Below are positions 8,157 to 16,770 of a stretch of 64,000 nt of DNA, piece by piece. The DNA comes from Ilumatobacteraceae bacterium. GTDB lineage: Bacteria; Actinomycetota; Acidimicrobiia; Acidimicrobiales; Ilumatobacteraceae. The stretch spans positions 50,969 to 114,968 of the forward strand of contig JAOBWK010000069.1 in NCBI GenBank assembly GCA_025463305.1. The letters are read 5' to 3'. The notes below the pieces were generated by a model. The model searched no databases and was not told the origin of the DNA. It saw nothing but the letters and a program-made list of their open reading frames with translations. Position 1 is the stretch's first letter. The number at the start of each line of letters is the position of its first letter. The position numbers were made by a program, and so were the translations under genes.

Positions 8157-9416
8157 GTGTCAATCGTGGTCATCGGCGTGAATCATCGGACCGGCCCCCT
8201 GTCGGTGCTCGAGCGCGTCGCGGTGTCCGTGGAGTCGCTCCCGAAGTCGATCGCCAGCCTCACCACACGGGCCAACATCCGTGAGGCCGTCATCCTCAGC
8301 ACGTGCAACCGCACCGAGGTCTACGCCGTCGCCGAGAAGTTCCACGGCGCGTACGCCGACATCCGCGACTTCTTCTGCGAGCTCGGTGGCCTGGCGCCCG
8401 ATGAGCTGCATCCGCACCTCTACAGCCAGCACGACGAAGCCGCCGTCGAGCACCTCTTCGAGGTCGCCGCCGGTCTGGATTCGGCCGTCATCGGCGAGAG
8501 CGAGATCCTCGGGCAGGTGCGCGGCGCATGGGAGCTCGCCCAGGCCGAAGGCGGCGCCAAGTCCACGCTCAACCTCCTGTTCCGCCACGCGATCGAGACC
8601 GGCAAGCGCGCTCGCACCGACACGGCCATCAGCCGTGGCACCGCCAGCGTCAGCTATGCGGCCGTCGAGATGGCCAACGAGCGGCTCGGTTCGCTCGTCG
8701 GACGACGGGTCCTCGTCGTCGGGGCCGGTGAGATGGGCGAGGGTGTGGCCGTCGCGCTCGCCGCGGCAGGCGCCAAGGACATCACGGTCACCAACCGCAC
8801 CGAGGCCCGGGCCCATCAGCTCGCCGAGCGCGTCGGTGGTCGGGTCGTGCCGTTCGGCAAGCTCCCCAGCGCGATCTCGCGGGCCGACGTGCTCCTCACG
8901 TGTACCGGCTCGGGCACGGTGCTCATCGATCACGACACGGTCGCGCTCGCCCGCGACGAGGTCGACACCCCGCTGTTCGTCGTCGACATCGCCGTGCCCC
9001 GCGACGTCGACTCGGCCGTGGCCGCCCTGCCGGGCGTCACCCTGCTCGATCTCGACGACCTGCGCGACTGGGCGGCCAAGGGCCTCGAGAAGCGTGCCGC
9101 CGAGGCCGACTCGGTGCGCGTCATCGTCGGCGAAGAGGTCGAGCGCTTCATCATCGACGTCACATCGCGTCAGGCCGCGCCACTCGTCGCCCAGCTGCAG
9201 AAGCACGGTGAGTCGGTGCGCACCGCCGAGCTCGAACGCTTCTCGGCGCGCCTCGCCAGCCTCGACGCCACCCAGCGGTCGGCCGTCGAGGCCGTCACCA
9301 AGGGCATCATCGCCAAGCTGCTGCACACGCCGAGCGTGCGCCTCAAGGACGATGTCGGCACGCCCAGCGGCGAGCGCAACGCGGCCGCCGTGCGCGACCT
9401 GTTCGATCTGAGCTGA
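8157..9416 (+). CDS. hemA: Glutamyl-tRNA reductase
   Basis: Reduces glutamyl-tRNA(Glu) to glutamate-1-semialdehyde with NADPH, the first committed step of the C5 route to haem. The 419-residue protein starts VVIGVNHRTGPLSVLERV, has the catalytic cysteine in ILSTCNRTEVYAV near residue 48, the LFEVAAGLDSAVIGESEILGQVR block near 100-122, and an NADPH-binding Rossmann domain at VLVVGAGEMGEGVAVAL. The C-terminal dimerisation helices end with KDDVGTPSGERNAAAVRDLF. The GTG start has GAAAGG upstream. It is the second gene of the rex-hemACD operon; 4 bp separate it from hemC. Confidence 0.96.
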   Translation: MSIVVIGVNHRTGPLSVLERVAVSVESLPKSIASLTTRANIREAVILSTCNRTEVYAVAEKFHGAYADIRDFFCELGGLAPDELHPHLYSQHDEAAVEHLFEVAAGLDSAVIGESEILGQVRGAWELAQAEGGAKSTLNLLFRHAIETGKRARTDTAISRGTASVSYAAVEMANERLGSLVGRRVLVVGAGEMGEGVAVALAAAGAKDITVTNRTEARAHQLAERVGGRVVPFGKLPSAISRADVLLTCTGSGTVLIDHDTVALARDEVDTPLFVVDIAVPRDVDSAVAALPGVTLLDLDDLRDWAAKGLEKRAAEADSVRVIVGEEVERFIIDVTSRQAAPLVAQLQKHGESVRTAELERFSARLASLDATQRSAVEAVTKGIIAKLLHTPSVRLKDDVGTPSGERNAAAVRDLFDLS

Positions 9417-9420
9417 ACCG

Positions 9421-10308
9421 GTGTCCGCGCCCGCGGTGGCCGTGACGACCGTGCTGCGCATCGCGACCCGGTCGAGCGCCCAGGCGCGCACCCAGGCCGG
9501 GTACGTCGGCAGCGCCATCACGGCCGCCAACCCCACCGTGCAGATTGAACTGGTCCTCGTCGACACCGTCGGCGATCAGCGTCAGGACGTTCCCCTGCAC
9601 ACCATCGGCGGGCAGGGCGTGTTCGTCAAGGAGGTCCAGCGTGCCGTCCTCGACGGCCGCGCCGACCTCGCCGTGCACAGCGCGAAGGACCTGCCGTCCG
9701 CACCGGCCGACGGGCTCACCATCGTCGCGTTCACCGAGCGTCGCGATGCCCGCGATGCGCTCGTCGGCTCCACGCTCGACGGTCTCGCGCTCGGCGCGAC
9801 GGTCGCTTCCGGCTCGGTGCGGCGGCGGGCCCAGCTCGCTGCGCTGCGTCCCGATCTGCGCTTCGTCGAGCTGCGCGGCAACATCCAGACCCGCCTGTCG
9901 AAGGTGCCCGCCGACGGCGCGATCGTGATGGCCGTCGCCGCGCTCGACATCCTCGGCATGCGCGACCGCGTCGCCCAGGTGATGGACGTCGATGCGATGG
10001 TGCCAGCCGTCGGCCAGGGCTGCGTCGCAGTGGAGTGCCGCGCCGATGCGAACGACGTCATCGGGATCGTCCGCAGCATCGATCACACCGAGACGCGCCG
10101 CGCGGTCGAGGCAGAGCGGGCGTTCCTCGCCGAGCTCGGCACCGGCTGCTCGCTGCCCATCGGCGCCCACGTGCGCGACGGCCAGATCACGGCGTTCCTC
10201 GCCGACGACACCGGGCGGGCGCTGCAGACGACGGTGCGGCTCGGCGCCGACTGGAACGCCACGGCCGCGGAGACCGCACGCGGACTGCAGGCCGAGCTGC
10301 GCCCATGA
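9421..10308 (+). CDS. hemC: Hydroxymethylbilane synthase
   Basis: Polymerises four porphobilinogen units to hydroxymethylbilane using a covalently bound dipyrromethane cofactor. The 295-residue product shows RIATRSSAQARTQAG at the start of domain 1, LHTIGGQGVFVKEVQRAVLDG and DLAVHSAKDLP (substrate-binding region), GSVRRRAQLAALRPDL, ELRGNIQTRLSK and the cofactor-attachment cysteine in ELGTGCSLPIGAH near residue 244. The GTG start directly follows the hemA stop with 4 nt between, and the stop overlaps the hemD ATG, so the genes are translationally coupled. Confidence 0.96.
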   Translation: MSAPAVAVTTVLRIATRSSAQARTQAGYVGSAITAANPTVQIELVLVDTVGDQRQDVPLHTIGGQGVFVKEVQRAVLDGRADLAVHSAKDLPSAPADGLTIVAFTERRDARDALVGSTLDGLALGATVASGSVRRRAQLAALRPDLRFVELRGNIQTRLSKVPADGAIVMAVAALDILGMRDRVAQVMDVDAMVPAVGQGCVAVECRADANDVIGIVRSIDHTETRRAVEAERAFLAELGTGCSLPIGAHVRDGQITAFLADDTGRALQTTVRLGADWNATAAETARGLQAELRP

Positions 10309-11054
10309 CCGGCCCGTCCGGCGACGCGGCTGGACGGTTGCGCCTGGCCGGGCGGACCATCGTCGTCACCCGCGCGGCGGCGCAGGCGGGTCCCCTCGTC
10401 GAGCGGCTGCATGCGCTCGGCGCCGAAGCGATCGTGGTGCCGTTGATCGAGATCACCGAGCCTTCCGACGGCGGCGCGGCGCTGGCCATCGAGCTCGCCG
10501 CGCTCGACACGTACCACTGGCTGGTGGTCACGTCGCCGAACGGCGCAGAGCGCGTCCGCGACGCGCTCGCCGCGGCACCGCCGACCGTCCGCGTGGCCGC
10601 CGTCGGCACCGCCACCGCTGCCGCGCTCGGCCGCGCGCCGGACCTCGTGCCTGCGGTGCAGACGGCCGTCGGGTTGGCCGCCGAGCTCCCTGCCGGCCCC
10701 GGCCGGGTGCTGGTGGCCCAGGCCGAGGATGCCGAGCCGACACTGGCCGCGGCAGCGACGGAGAAGGGCTGGGAGGTCCACGTCGCAGCGGCATATCGCA
10801 CCGTGGCCGTCGTGCCCGATGCTGCGCTGACCGCTTCCGTCATGGCGGCCGATGCCGTGCTGTTCGCGAGCGGCTCGGCTGTGCGGTCGTGGGTGGCCAG
10901 CTTCGGCACCGCGACACCGAGCGTCGTCGCCGTGATCGGGCCCGCGACGGCCGACGTGGCACGCGACACGGCCCTCAAGGTTCATGTCGTCGCTACCGAC
11001 AATTCACTGGATGGATTGGTGGTCGCCGTCGCCGAGTTCCTGGAGAAAGACTAG
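10305..11054 (+). CDS. hemD: Uroporphyrinogen-III synthase
   Basis: Cyclises hydroxymethylbilane with inversion of ring D to give uroporphyrinogen III. The 249-residue protein has the loosely conserved two-domain pattern: LAGRTIVVTRAAAQAGPLVERL, VPLIEITEP, a YHWLVVTSPNGAERV block, VAAVGTATAAAL, and in the second half AAYRTV, DAVLFASGSAVRSW and VAVIGPATADVA. This HemD is a stand-alone enzyme; some mycobacterial and Streptomyces HemD proteins carry extra domains. ATG 10305 overlaps the hemC stop by 4 nt. It ends the rex-hemACD operon. Confidence 0.92.
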   Translation: MTGPSGDAAGRLRLAGRTIVVTRAAAQAGPLVERLHALGAEAIVVPLIEITEPSDGGAALAIELAALDTYHWLVVTSPNGAERVRDALAAAPPTVRVAAVGTATAAALGRAPDLVPAVQTAVGLAAELPAGPGRVLVAQAEDAEPTLAAAATEKGWEVHVAAAYRTVAVVPDAALTASVMAADAVLFASGSAVRSWVASFGTATPSVVAVIGPATADVARDTALKVHVVATDNSLDGLVVAVAEFLEKD

Positions 11055-11120
11055 GGTTTTCGACGCGTCCACGAACTTGTCCGACGACCACTCACGCAGG
11101 TAGGCGCACGCAGAACTGAC

Positions 11121-13538
11121 ATGGCGACACGGACACGACGACGGATGGCCCTCACCGCTGGGCTCGGGATGCTGCTCACCGCTGGCATCGTCGCGCCCGT
11201 CCTGCCCGGTCAGGCCAGCGCCCGCGTCATCGCCACCACCGTGCCGTTCTCGCTGGTGTCGCCGGCCGTGGCCACCGATCCGTCGGTGTCCGCCAACGGA
11301 CAGTTCATCGTGTTCACCAGCGCGCCCGGAACCGCCGACGGCCGCACCAGCAGCGTCTGGCTGAGCGACCAGAGCAACGGTCAGCTCACCGAGCTGTCGC
11401 TGCCCAATGCGAACGTGCGCCTCGGCAACAGCATCCATCCGGTCATCAGCGCCGACGGCTGCGTCGTGGTGATGACCACCGAGATCGCCTACGACCTGTT
11501 CCGCGACGACGACACGGGCAGCCGGTGGGACATCTACCGCACCACCCTGCCGGCGTGTGGCGGCAAGGTGAACGACTGGACGCTCGTGTCGACGGTGGTC
11601 AACGCCGACGGCGTCGCGTCGGCCCGGGACGACGTGAACCCGGACCAGCCCGCGGCAGTGTCGGGCAGCGGCTCCGTCGTCGCCTACGTACGTCCCTTCC
11701 GTTCGCTGTCGGGCGTGGTGAATGCCGGGCCGCAGCCGAACGCGATCGACGTCGTCGACCTCACCATCCCGGTCGACGACCCGCACCACACGGTCGCGGC
11801 GGCCGGCCTGCCCACCGAGGTCTCGGCCTCCGACACCGTGTACAGCGGCGAGAACACCCCGGCGCTGTCAGCCGATGGCAGCATCCTCACCTTCTCGTCC
11901 GATGCCACCTCCGACGCCGCCGTGCCGGACTGGGGCAAGGCGATCGGCGACACCAAGACCGCGGCGAGCGAGATCTACGCGTGGAACCGCACCGACGCCA
12001 ACCCGTTCACCGCCGTCCAGCTCGTCTCGACCGGCGCCTCGGGTGCGGCCGATGCCAGCGCGGTGACGCCGACGATCTCGTCCGACGGCCGGTACATCGC
12101 CTTCTCGTCGGCGGCCAGCAACCTCGTCTCGTCACCCGAGCTGACGGCATGCGCCAGCTCGTGCCTGGCGCAGGTGTACCTCGTCGATCGCGACACCGAC
12201 GCCAACCAGGTCTTCGGCGAGGCCGGCTCCACCTCGATCACGCTGGTGAGCGCCGTCGCGTCCGCCGACGGCAGCAGCTCCACCGCCGGCAACGGGGCGT
12301 CGTTCTCTCCCAGCATCTCCGCCGACGGCACGGCACTCGTGTTCGCCTCGCAGTCCTCGAACCTGCTCCAGCTGCAGACGCCAGGCGGCGGTGAGGCCAC
12401 GGACGGCGACTTGATCATCGCCGACCTCGTCGCCAAGTCCCTGGACCGCGCGTTCGCCAGTCCGGCCCCCGCGCCGGGAGCGCATGCCCATCCGCACATC
12501 TCCGGGAACAGCCGGGTCGTCGTTGCCGACACGCTCGTCGCCGATCGGCTCACCGGCGATCCGTCGATCGTGGGGCGTCACGTGGTCGCCGCCTCCTACG
12601 TGCCGTCGATGTCGATGGCCGACATCGACCTCGGCACGGTGATGGTGTCCATCCCCGGTCCGGAGTGGTTCGTCAACATCGTCAACAGCGGCCCCGGCTC
12701 GTTCGTGCCCGCCACCATCACCACCGACAACCCCGACTTCGCGATCAGCGGCGGCACCTGCGCCGATCTCACCCCGATCGCCGCCGGGCAGAGCTGCTCG
12801 ATCATGGTCATCCTCACGCCGAGCGTGCCCGGGCCCGTCTCGGCCACGCTGACGGTCGCCGAGGCGGGCTACGGCGCGATCACCCTGACCTCGTCGCTGC
12901 AGGGCGCCGGCGGCGAGCCGGCGCTCGAGGCCAAGCCCACCACCGGCGACGTGGGCACTGCCGTCGTCGGTCACGTCAGCGACACCACGGCCACCTTCGC
13001 GATCTCGAACATCTACGTCGGTCCCACCACGGTCACGTCGGTGACGATCGCCGGTGCCGACCCGGACGACTTCGCGGTCACGGCCGACACCTGCATCGGC
13101 GACATCCCGATCGGCGCCGACTGCAACCTCACGGTCTCGTTCACGCCCACCGCTGACGGCCGGCGCAGCGCGACGGTGAACGTCAGCACCTCGTTCGGCC
13201 AGTACACGTCCGTGCTCGTCGGCGGCACCGGCGTCTACACGCCGCAGCTCGTCGTCCCGCCGACAGCCACACCGGGCCGCGATCTGGCGATCGGTGGCAC
13301 CGGCTTCCCGGTCGACACCGGCATCGTCATCGCCTGGAACGACGGCACCGGACGCGCCGTGCTGCTCACGACCGATGGCAACGGCAACTTCCTCACCAAC
13401 TTCCCGGTGTCGCTCAGCCGCCGTCCCGGTGCGGCCACGCTCGTCGCCCAGGTGCCGAGCGGTCCCAGTGCCTCCGGCACCGTGCAGGTCGATCGCCTCC
13501 GTCCCCGCCCGACCACGCCCCCCGGCGCCCGCCGCTGA
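11121..13538 (+). CDS. Secreted beta-propeller (PD40-like) protein with Ig-like domains
   Basis: An 805-residue exported protein. A basic start (MATRTRRRMALTAGLGM) and a hydrophobic stretch form a signal peptide, with likely cleavage near the GQASARV segment. Residues 50-470 hold at least five blade-like repeats of the type P-[AST]-[VIL]-S-x-[DN]-G-x-x-[IV]-x-[FY] (PSVSANGQFIVFTS, PALSADGSILTFSS, PTISSDGRYIAFSS, PSISADGTALVFAS), as in TolB/PD40 propellers. Two Ig-like modules follow (GTCADLTPIAAGQSCSI and TCIGDIPIGADCNLTVSF), resembling choice-of-anchor/ASPM-SPD2-Hydin domains with paired cysteines, and a Pro/Arg-rich tail. TTGTCC at 11077-11082 and TAGGCG at 11101-11106 give a possible promoter. 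Function unknown; cell-surface binding or display is likely. Confidence 0.78.
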   Translation: MATRTRRRMALTAGLGMLLTAGIVAPVLPGQASARVIATTVPFSLVSPAVATDPSVSANGQFIVFTSAPGTADGRTSSVWLSDQSNGQLTELSLPNANVRLGNSIHPVISADGCVVVMTTEIAYDLFRDDDTGSRWDIYRTTLPACGGKVNDWTLVSTVVNADGVASARDDVNPDQPAAVSGSGSVVAYVRPFRSLSGVVNAGPQPNAIDVVDLTIPVDDPHHTVAAAGLPTEVSASDTVYSGENTPALSADGSILTFSSDATSDAAVPDWGKAIGDTKTAASEIYAWNRTDANPFTAVQLVSTGASGAADASAVTPTISSDGRYIAFSSAASNLVSSPELTACASSCLAQVYLVDRDTDANQVFGEAGSTSITLVSAVASADGSSSTAGNGASFSPSISADGTALVFASQSSNLLQLQTPGGGEATDGDLIIADLVAKSLDRAFASPAPAPGAHAHPHISGNSRVVVADTLVADRLTGDPSIVGRHVVAASYVPSMSMADIDLGTVMVSIPGPEWFVNIVNSGPGSFVPATITTDNPDFAISGGTCADLTPIAAGQSCSIMVILTPSVPGPVSATLTVAEAGYGAITLTSSLQGAGGEPALEAKPTTGDVGTAVVGHVSDTTATFAISNIYVGPTTVTSVTIAGADPDDFAVTADTCIGDIPIGADCNLTVSFTPTADGRRSATVNVSTSFGQYTSVLVGGTGVYTPQLVVPPTATPGRDLAIGGTGFPVDTGIVIAWNDGTGRAVLLTTDGNGNFLTNFPVSLSRRPGAATLVAQVPSGPSASGTVQVDRLRPRPTTPPGARR

Positions 13539-13570
13539 CTCAGCCGGTGGTGGCTGTCGGCCCACAGGCC

Positions 13571-13697
13571 AACGTCGCGCGCTTCGCCATGGGCGGCGGG
13601 GCGAACCCATCACGGTTGCCGGCTCACACGCCGACGTCGCGCGCTTCGCCACGGGCGGTGGGGCGAACCCATCACGGTCGCGGGTCACACGCCGACG
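13571..13697. repeat. Two-copy tandem repeat of about 62 bp
   Basis: The 180-bp gap between two convergent genes holds a near-identical direct repeat. CGTCGCGCGCTTCGCCA occurs at 13573 and again 62 bp later, followed in both copies by a GGGGCGAACCCATCACGGT stretch; a third partial copy (TCACACGCCGACG) begins near 13685. CTCAGCCGGTGGTG also occurs at both ends of the gap, at the two stop codons. The repeat appears non-coding. Confidence 0.8.
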
Positions 13698-13718
13698 GAC
13701 GGCGGCGGGGCCGCCAGC

Positions 13719-15005
13719 TCAGCCGGTGGTGACGGGGGCGGTCGACGCTGTGGCGTCCGTGGCCGGTGTGGTGCTTTCGTAGAGCGTGCCGCTGACGAGC
13801 AGGCCATCGCTGCACTTCCCGGCGCCAGCGGCGCCGACGCCGTCGCAGTGCAGCTGGAACGTGAGCGTGCTGCCCGCCTCGAACACGACCGGGCTGACGA
13901 ACTGCAGCGGATCGTTGTTGGCGTACGCGGTGGACAGGTTCCACTGCGTGATCACCACATCGTTCTTGAGCACGGTGGCTCGGCCGCTGTCGTCGTTCAC
14001 GTTCTGGAGGATGAAGTCGGTGAGCCGCAGCTCCTTGCCGGCCTCGACGGTGTAGGTGGCCGGCACCGTGGCGTTGGGATCGGCGTCGACACGCAGCGGC
14101 AGGCTGAACGGCACACCGGGGTCGGGCACGGTCGTGGGCGGGACGGTGCTGGCCACCGTCTCCTGTGTGGGTGTGCCGCCGCCGTTGGTGGTGGCACCGA
14201 CCACCGTGGTGGCGAGGACCACCGTCGGCGAGTAGTCGCGCACGGCGCTCTTGGCCTCGCGGCGCATCGCCGGGCGTATCAGCCCGAACCACGCGCCGCC
14301 GAGCGCGGCGGCGAGCACGACGAGGGCGACGAGCCGCCGACCGAGTCGCTCGGGGACCAGCGGCGTCTGCACGAACGTCGCCCGGGCGACAGCGGTCGGG
14401 AACCCGGGCTGATCGGCCTCGATCTCGAACGGAACGGTGCGCGAGCCGCGCCGCCACTGGCGACGCACGGCCTTCATCCGCAGGCGCACGAGGCTGGTGC
14501 CGCCCGGCTCGATGCCGATGGCCGGCGGGTCGAAGTCGCCGTCGAGCCGCTGCGAGGTGTCGACGAGGTGGAGCCGGCACGTGGCCTGGGAGTTGCCCTG
14601 GTTCTCCACCAGGAACTCGAACGTCGCCCGGCGCCGGCTGCGCACAACGGGCTGCAGGAGGTGGACGCGGCGATCGTGGAACGCGCCGATGATGACCGTG
14701 GTCTCGGCGATCACGACCTCGTCCGGATCGTCCTGCGGGATGATCCTCACGGTCAGGGGCGCCGGGCCGGCGGGTGTCGAGGGCAGCGCGGGCGGCCGCA
14801 GGGTGACCTGGATCTCGGCGTGCGTGCCACCGAACAGCGACACCGTCGGGGGGCTCAGCCGCACCCATCCGGCGACGAGGCCGGCGGGCACCAGGGTGAA
14901 CGTCTCCGTGCGGCTGCCGAGGTTGACCAGCGTCAGCGTCAGGGTTTCGGTGGCTCCCGGCTGGACCGTGACATCCGAACTCGTGAACTGCGCCTGTGCC
15001 GCCAT
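13719..15005 (-). CDS. Single-pass membrane protein with CARDB/Ig-like extracytoplasmic domain
   Basis: A 428-residue protein with no clear signal peptide. Residues 1-215 contain two Ig-like beta modules (VTVQPGATETLTLTLVNLGSRTETFTL and ATFEFLVENQGNSQATCRLHL) of the kind seen in CARDB/NPCBM-associated proteins. A single hydrophobic helix lies at about 222-245 (VALVVLAAALGGAWFGLI). A Thr/Pro-rich linker (about 270-300) leads to a further beta-rich domain with two cysteines. Minus-strand TAGCGT at 15015-15020 lies 9 nt before the ATG, back to back with the promoter of the HAD gene. Function unknown. Which side of the membrane each half faces cannot be decided from the sequence. Confidence 0.72.
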   Translation of the reverse strand: MAAQAQFTSSDVTVQPGATETLTLTLVNLGSRTETFTLVPAGLVAGWVRLSPPTVSLFGGTHAEIQVTLRPPALPSTPAGPAPLTVRIIPQDDPDEVVIAETTVIIGAFHDRRVHLLQPVVRSRRRATFEFLVENQGNSQATCRLHLVDTSQRLDGDFDPPAIGIEPGGTSLVRLRMKAVRRQWRRGSRTVPFEIEADQPGFPTAVARATFVQTPLVPERLGRRLVALVVLAAALGGAWFGLIRPAMRREAKSAVRDYSPTVVLATTVVGATTNGGGTPTQETVASTVPPTTVPDPGVPFSLPLRVDADPNATVPATYTVEAGKELRLTDFILQNVNDDSGRATVLKNDVVITQWNLSTAYANNDPLQFVSPVVFEAGSTLTFQLHCDGVGAAGAGKCSDGLLVSGTLYESTTPATDATASTAPVTTG

Positions 15006-15014
15006 CGCCGAAGG

Positions 15015-15031
15015 ACGCTAGCCGGTAGCGT
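15015..15031. promoter_or_regulatory. Back-to-back divergent -10 elements
   Basis: ACGCTAGCCGGTAGCGT is an inverted repeat: TAGCGT on the minus strand (15015-15020) lies 9 nt before the ATG at 15005, and TAGCGT on the plus strand (15026-15031) lies 8 nt before the GTG at 15040. The two promoters face apart with only 5 bp between the hexamers, so they probably cannot be occupied together. Confidence 0.6.
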
Positions 15032-15039
15032 CCTCGGGC

Positions 15040-15738
15040 GTGCTGCTCCCCCACGGCGACTCCACCTCGCGCCGGGGGTTGCCGGAGGCGTTGGTCTTCG
15101 ACCTCGACGGCACGGTCGTGGACACCGAGACGCCGGAGTTCGAGGCCATCCGCAGCGTCTGGTCGGCGCACGGGCTGGAGTACACCGTCGAGCAGTTCGA
15201 GCGCATCATCGGCACGGCGAGCGGTGCCGGCGCGTGGATCGACGAGCTCGATCGCGCCATCGGATCGAGCGTCGACCGCGATGCCGCGCGCACGATGCAC
15301 CGCGCCGTGCACACTCGGCTGACGAACGAGCTCGTGCCGCGCGACGGCATCGTCCAGCTCGTCGACGACGCGTTGGCAGCCGGCGTGCCGATGGCCATCG
15401 CCTCGAACTCGCCCCGCTGGTGGGTGCTCGCCCGCATCGAAGCCGCTGGCCTGGTGGAGGCGTTCGCGACGGTGGTGTCGGTCGACGAGTCGTCGGTGCC
15501 GAAGCCGCACCCGGCGCCGTACCTGGAGGCGTGCGCGGCGCTCGGCGCAAACCCGAAGTGGTCGGTCGCGTTCGAGGACAGTGCCATCGGCGTGCGTTCG
15601 GCGATGGCCGCCGGCCTGTACACGGTCGCCTGCGCCGGGCCGCTCACCCGCGGCCACGATCTCAGTGCGGCGAGCCGGGTGATCACCGCGCACACCGACG
15701 TGACGCTCGCCGAGCTGGGGAGGGCGCTGCGGGGTTGA
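15040..15738 (+). CDS. HAD-IA family phosphatase (beta-phosphoglucomutase-like)
   Basis: A 232-residue haloacid-dehalogenase-type hydrolase. Motif I is VFDLDGTVVDTE near residues 19-30 with the nucleophilic Asp and acid/base Asp; motif II is the Ser/Asn in MAIASNSP near 118; the motif III lysine lies in SVPKPHPAPY near 152; motif IV is FEDSAIGVRSAMAAG near 180. The helical cap between motifs I and II marks subclass I, as in phosphoglycolate phosphatase or beta-phosphoglucomutase. The GTG at 15040 is preferred because TAGCGT lies 8 nt upstream. The substrate is not evident. It is followed by hemB after 18 bp but has its own promoter. Confidence 0.85.
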   Translation: MLLPHGDSTSRRGLPEALVFDLDGTVVDTETPEFEAIRSVWSAHGLEYTVEQFERIIGTASGAGAWIDELDRAIGSSVDRDAARTMHRAVHTRLTNELVPRDGIVQLVDDALAAGVPMAIASNSPRWWVLARIEAAGLVEAFATVVSVDESSVPKPHPAPYLEACAALGANPKWSVAFEDSAIGVRSAMAAGLYTVACAGPLTRGHDLSAASRVITAHTDVTLAELGRALRG

Positions 15739-15743
15739 CGGCC

Positions 15744-15749
15744 TACGAT
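15744..15749 (+). promoter_or_regulatory. -10 element of hemB
   Basis: TACGAT overlaps an upstream in-frame ATG at 15748 and stands 7 nt before the GTG at 15757. A transcript starting there would lack the ATG, so this element decides the hemB start. Confidence 0.55.
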
Positions 15750-15756
15750 GCAGGCC

Positions 15757-16770
15757 GTGCCAAGAATGACCGGGCAAGCCAGCTTCCCCTCCGCCCGTCC
15801 GCGCCGACTCCGACGCACCGCAGCGCTCCGTGAGCTCGTCGCCGAGACCCGGCTGAGCGTCGAGGACTTCGTCGCCCCGTTCTTCGTGCGCGAAGGCATC
15901 GACGAGCCGCTGCCCATCGTGTCGCTGCCGGGCGTGTCCCAGCACACCGTGGCCAGCCTCACCGCCGAGGTGGGCGAGCTCGTGGCCCTCGGCGTGAAGG
16001 CCGTGATCCTGTTCGGCGTGCCGGCCGTGAAGGACGCCGTCGGCTCCGGTGCCTTCGACCCGAACGGCATCATCCAGGTCGCGCTGCGGGCGCTCCGTGC
16101 CGAGTTCGGCGACCGCATCGTGCTGATGTCCGATCTGTGCGTCGACGAGTACACCGATCACGGTCACTGCGGCGTGCTCGATGAGCACGGCGACGTCGAC
16201 AACGACAAGACGCTCGAGATCTACGCCAAGGCCGCGCTCGCCCAGGCAGCGGCTGGTGCGCACGTCGTGGCGCCGAGCGGGATGATGGACGGCCAGGTCG
16301 GCGCGATCCGGGCCGCGCTCGACGGCGCCGGGTACACCGACGTCTCGATCCTGGCCTACTCGGCCAAGTACGCGAGCGGGCTCTACGGCCCGTTCCGCGA
16401 TGCCGTCGACGTGCAGATCGTCGGTGGTGGCGACCGCAAGGGCTACCAGCAGGACTGGCGCAACGCCCGCGAGGCGCTGGTCGAGGTCGAGGCCGACATC
16501 GCCCAGGGTGCCGACATGGTGATGGTCAAGCCGGCGCTGTCGTACCTCGACATCATCGTCGCCGTCCGCCAGCGCACCGATCTCCCCGTCGCGGCGTACC
16601 ACGTCAGTGGCGAGTACGCGATGATCAAGGCCGCCGCCGCCAACGGCTGGATCGATCACGATGTCGTCGCGCTCGAGCAGCTCACCGCGATCAAGCGGGC
16701 CGGCGCCGACGTGATCCTCACCTACTTCACCCGCTGGTTCGCCGAGCGCGCCGCCGGGCGCACGTCGTGA
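15757..16770 (+). CDS. hemB: Delta-aminolevulinic acid dehydratase (porphobilinogen synthase)
   Basis: Condenses two 5-aminolevulinate molecules to porphobilinogen. The 337-residue product has RPRRLRRTAALRELVAET near the start, the metal-site segment SDLCVDEYTDHGHCG near residues 124-138, the Schiff-base lysines in LAYSAKYASGLYGPFRDA near 197 and MVMVKPALSYLDI near 250. The metal site reads Cys-Asp-Cys, the actinobacterial variant that lacks the middle cysteine of the classical zinc site. Start chosen at GTG 15757 from the -10 position; the ATG at 15748 is the alternative. The stop overlaps the hemL GTG by 4 nt. Confidence 0.96.
   Translation: MPRMTGQASFPSARPRRLRRTAALRELVAETRLSVEDFVAPFFVREGIDEPLPIVSLPGVSQHTVASLTAEVGELVALGVKAVILFGVPAVKDAVGSGAFDPNGIIQVALRALRAEFGDRIVLMSDLCVDEYTDHGHCGVLDEHGDVDNDKTLEIYAKAALAQAAAGAHVVAPSGMMDGQVGAIRAALDGAGYTDVSILAYSAKYASGLYGPFRDAVDVQIVGGGDRKGYQQDWRNAREALVEVEADIAQGADMVMVKPALSYLDIIVAVRQRTDLPVAAYHVSGEYAMIKAAAANGWIDHDVVALEQLTAIKRAGADVILTYFTRWFAERAAGRTS

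Noticed and set aside
13672..16659. 995-residue minus-strand open frame
   Set aside because: It overlaps the HAD, hemB and Ig-like genes in other frames; composition is that of a shadow frame.
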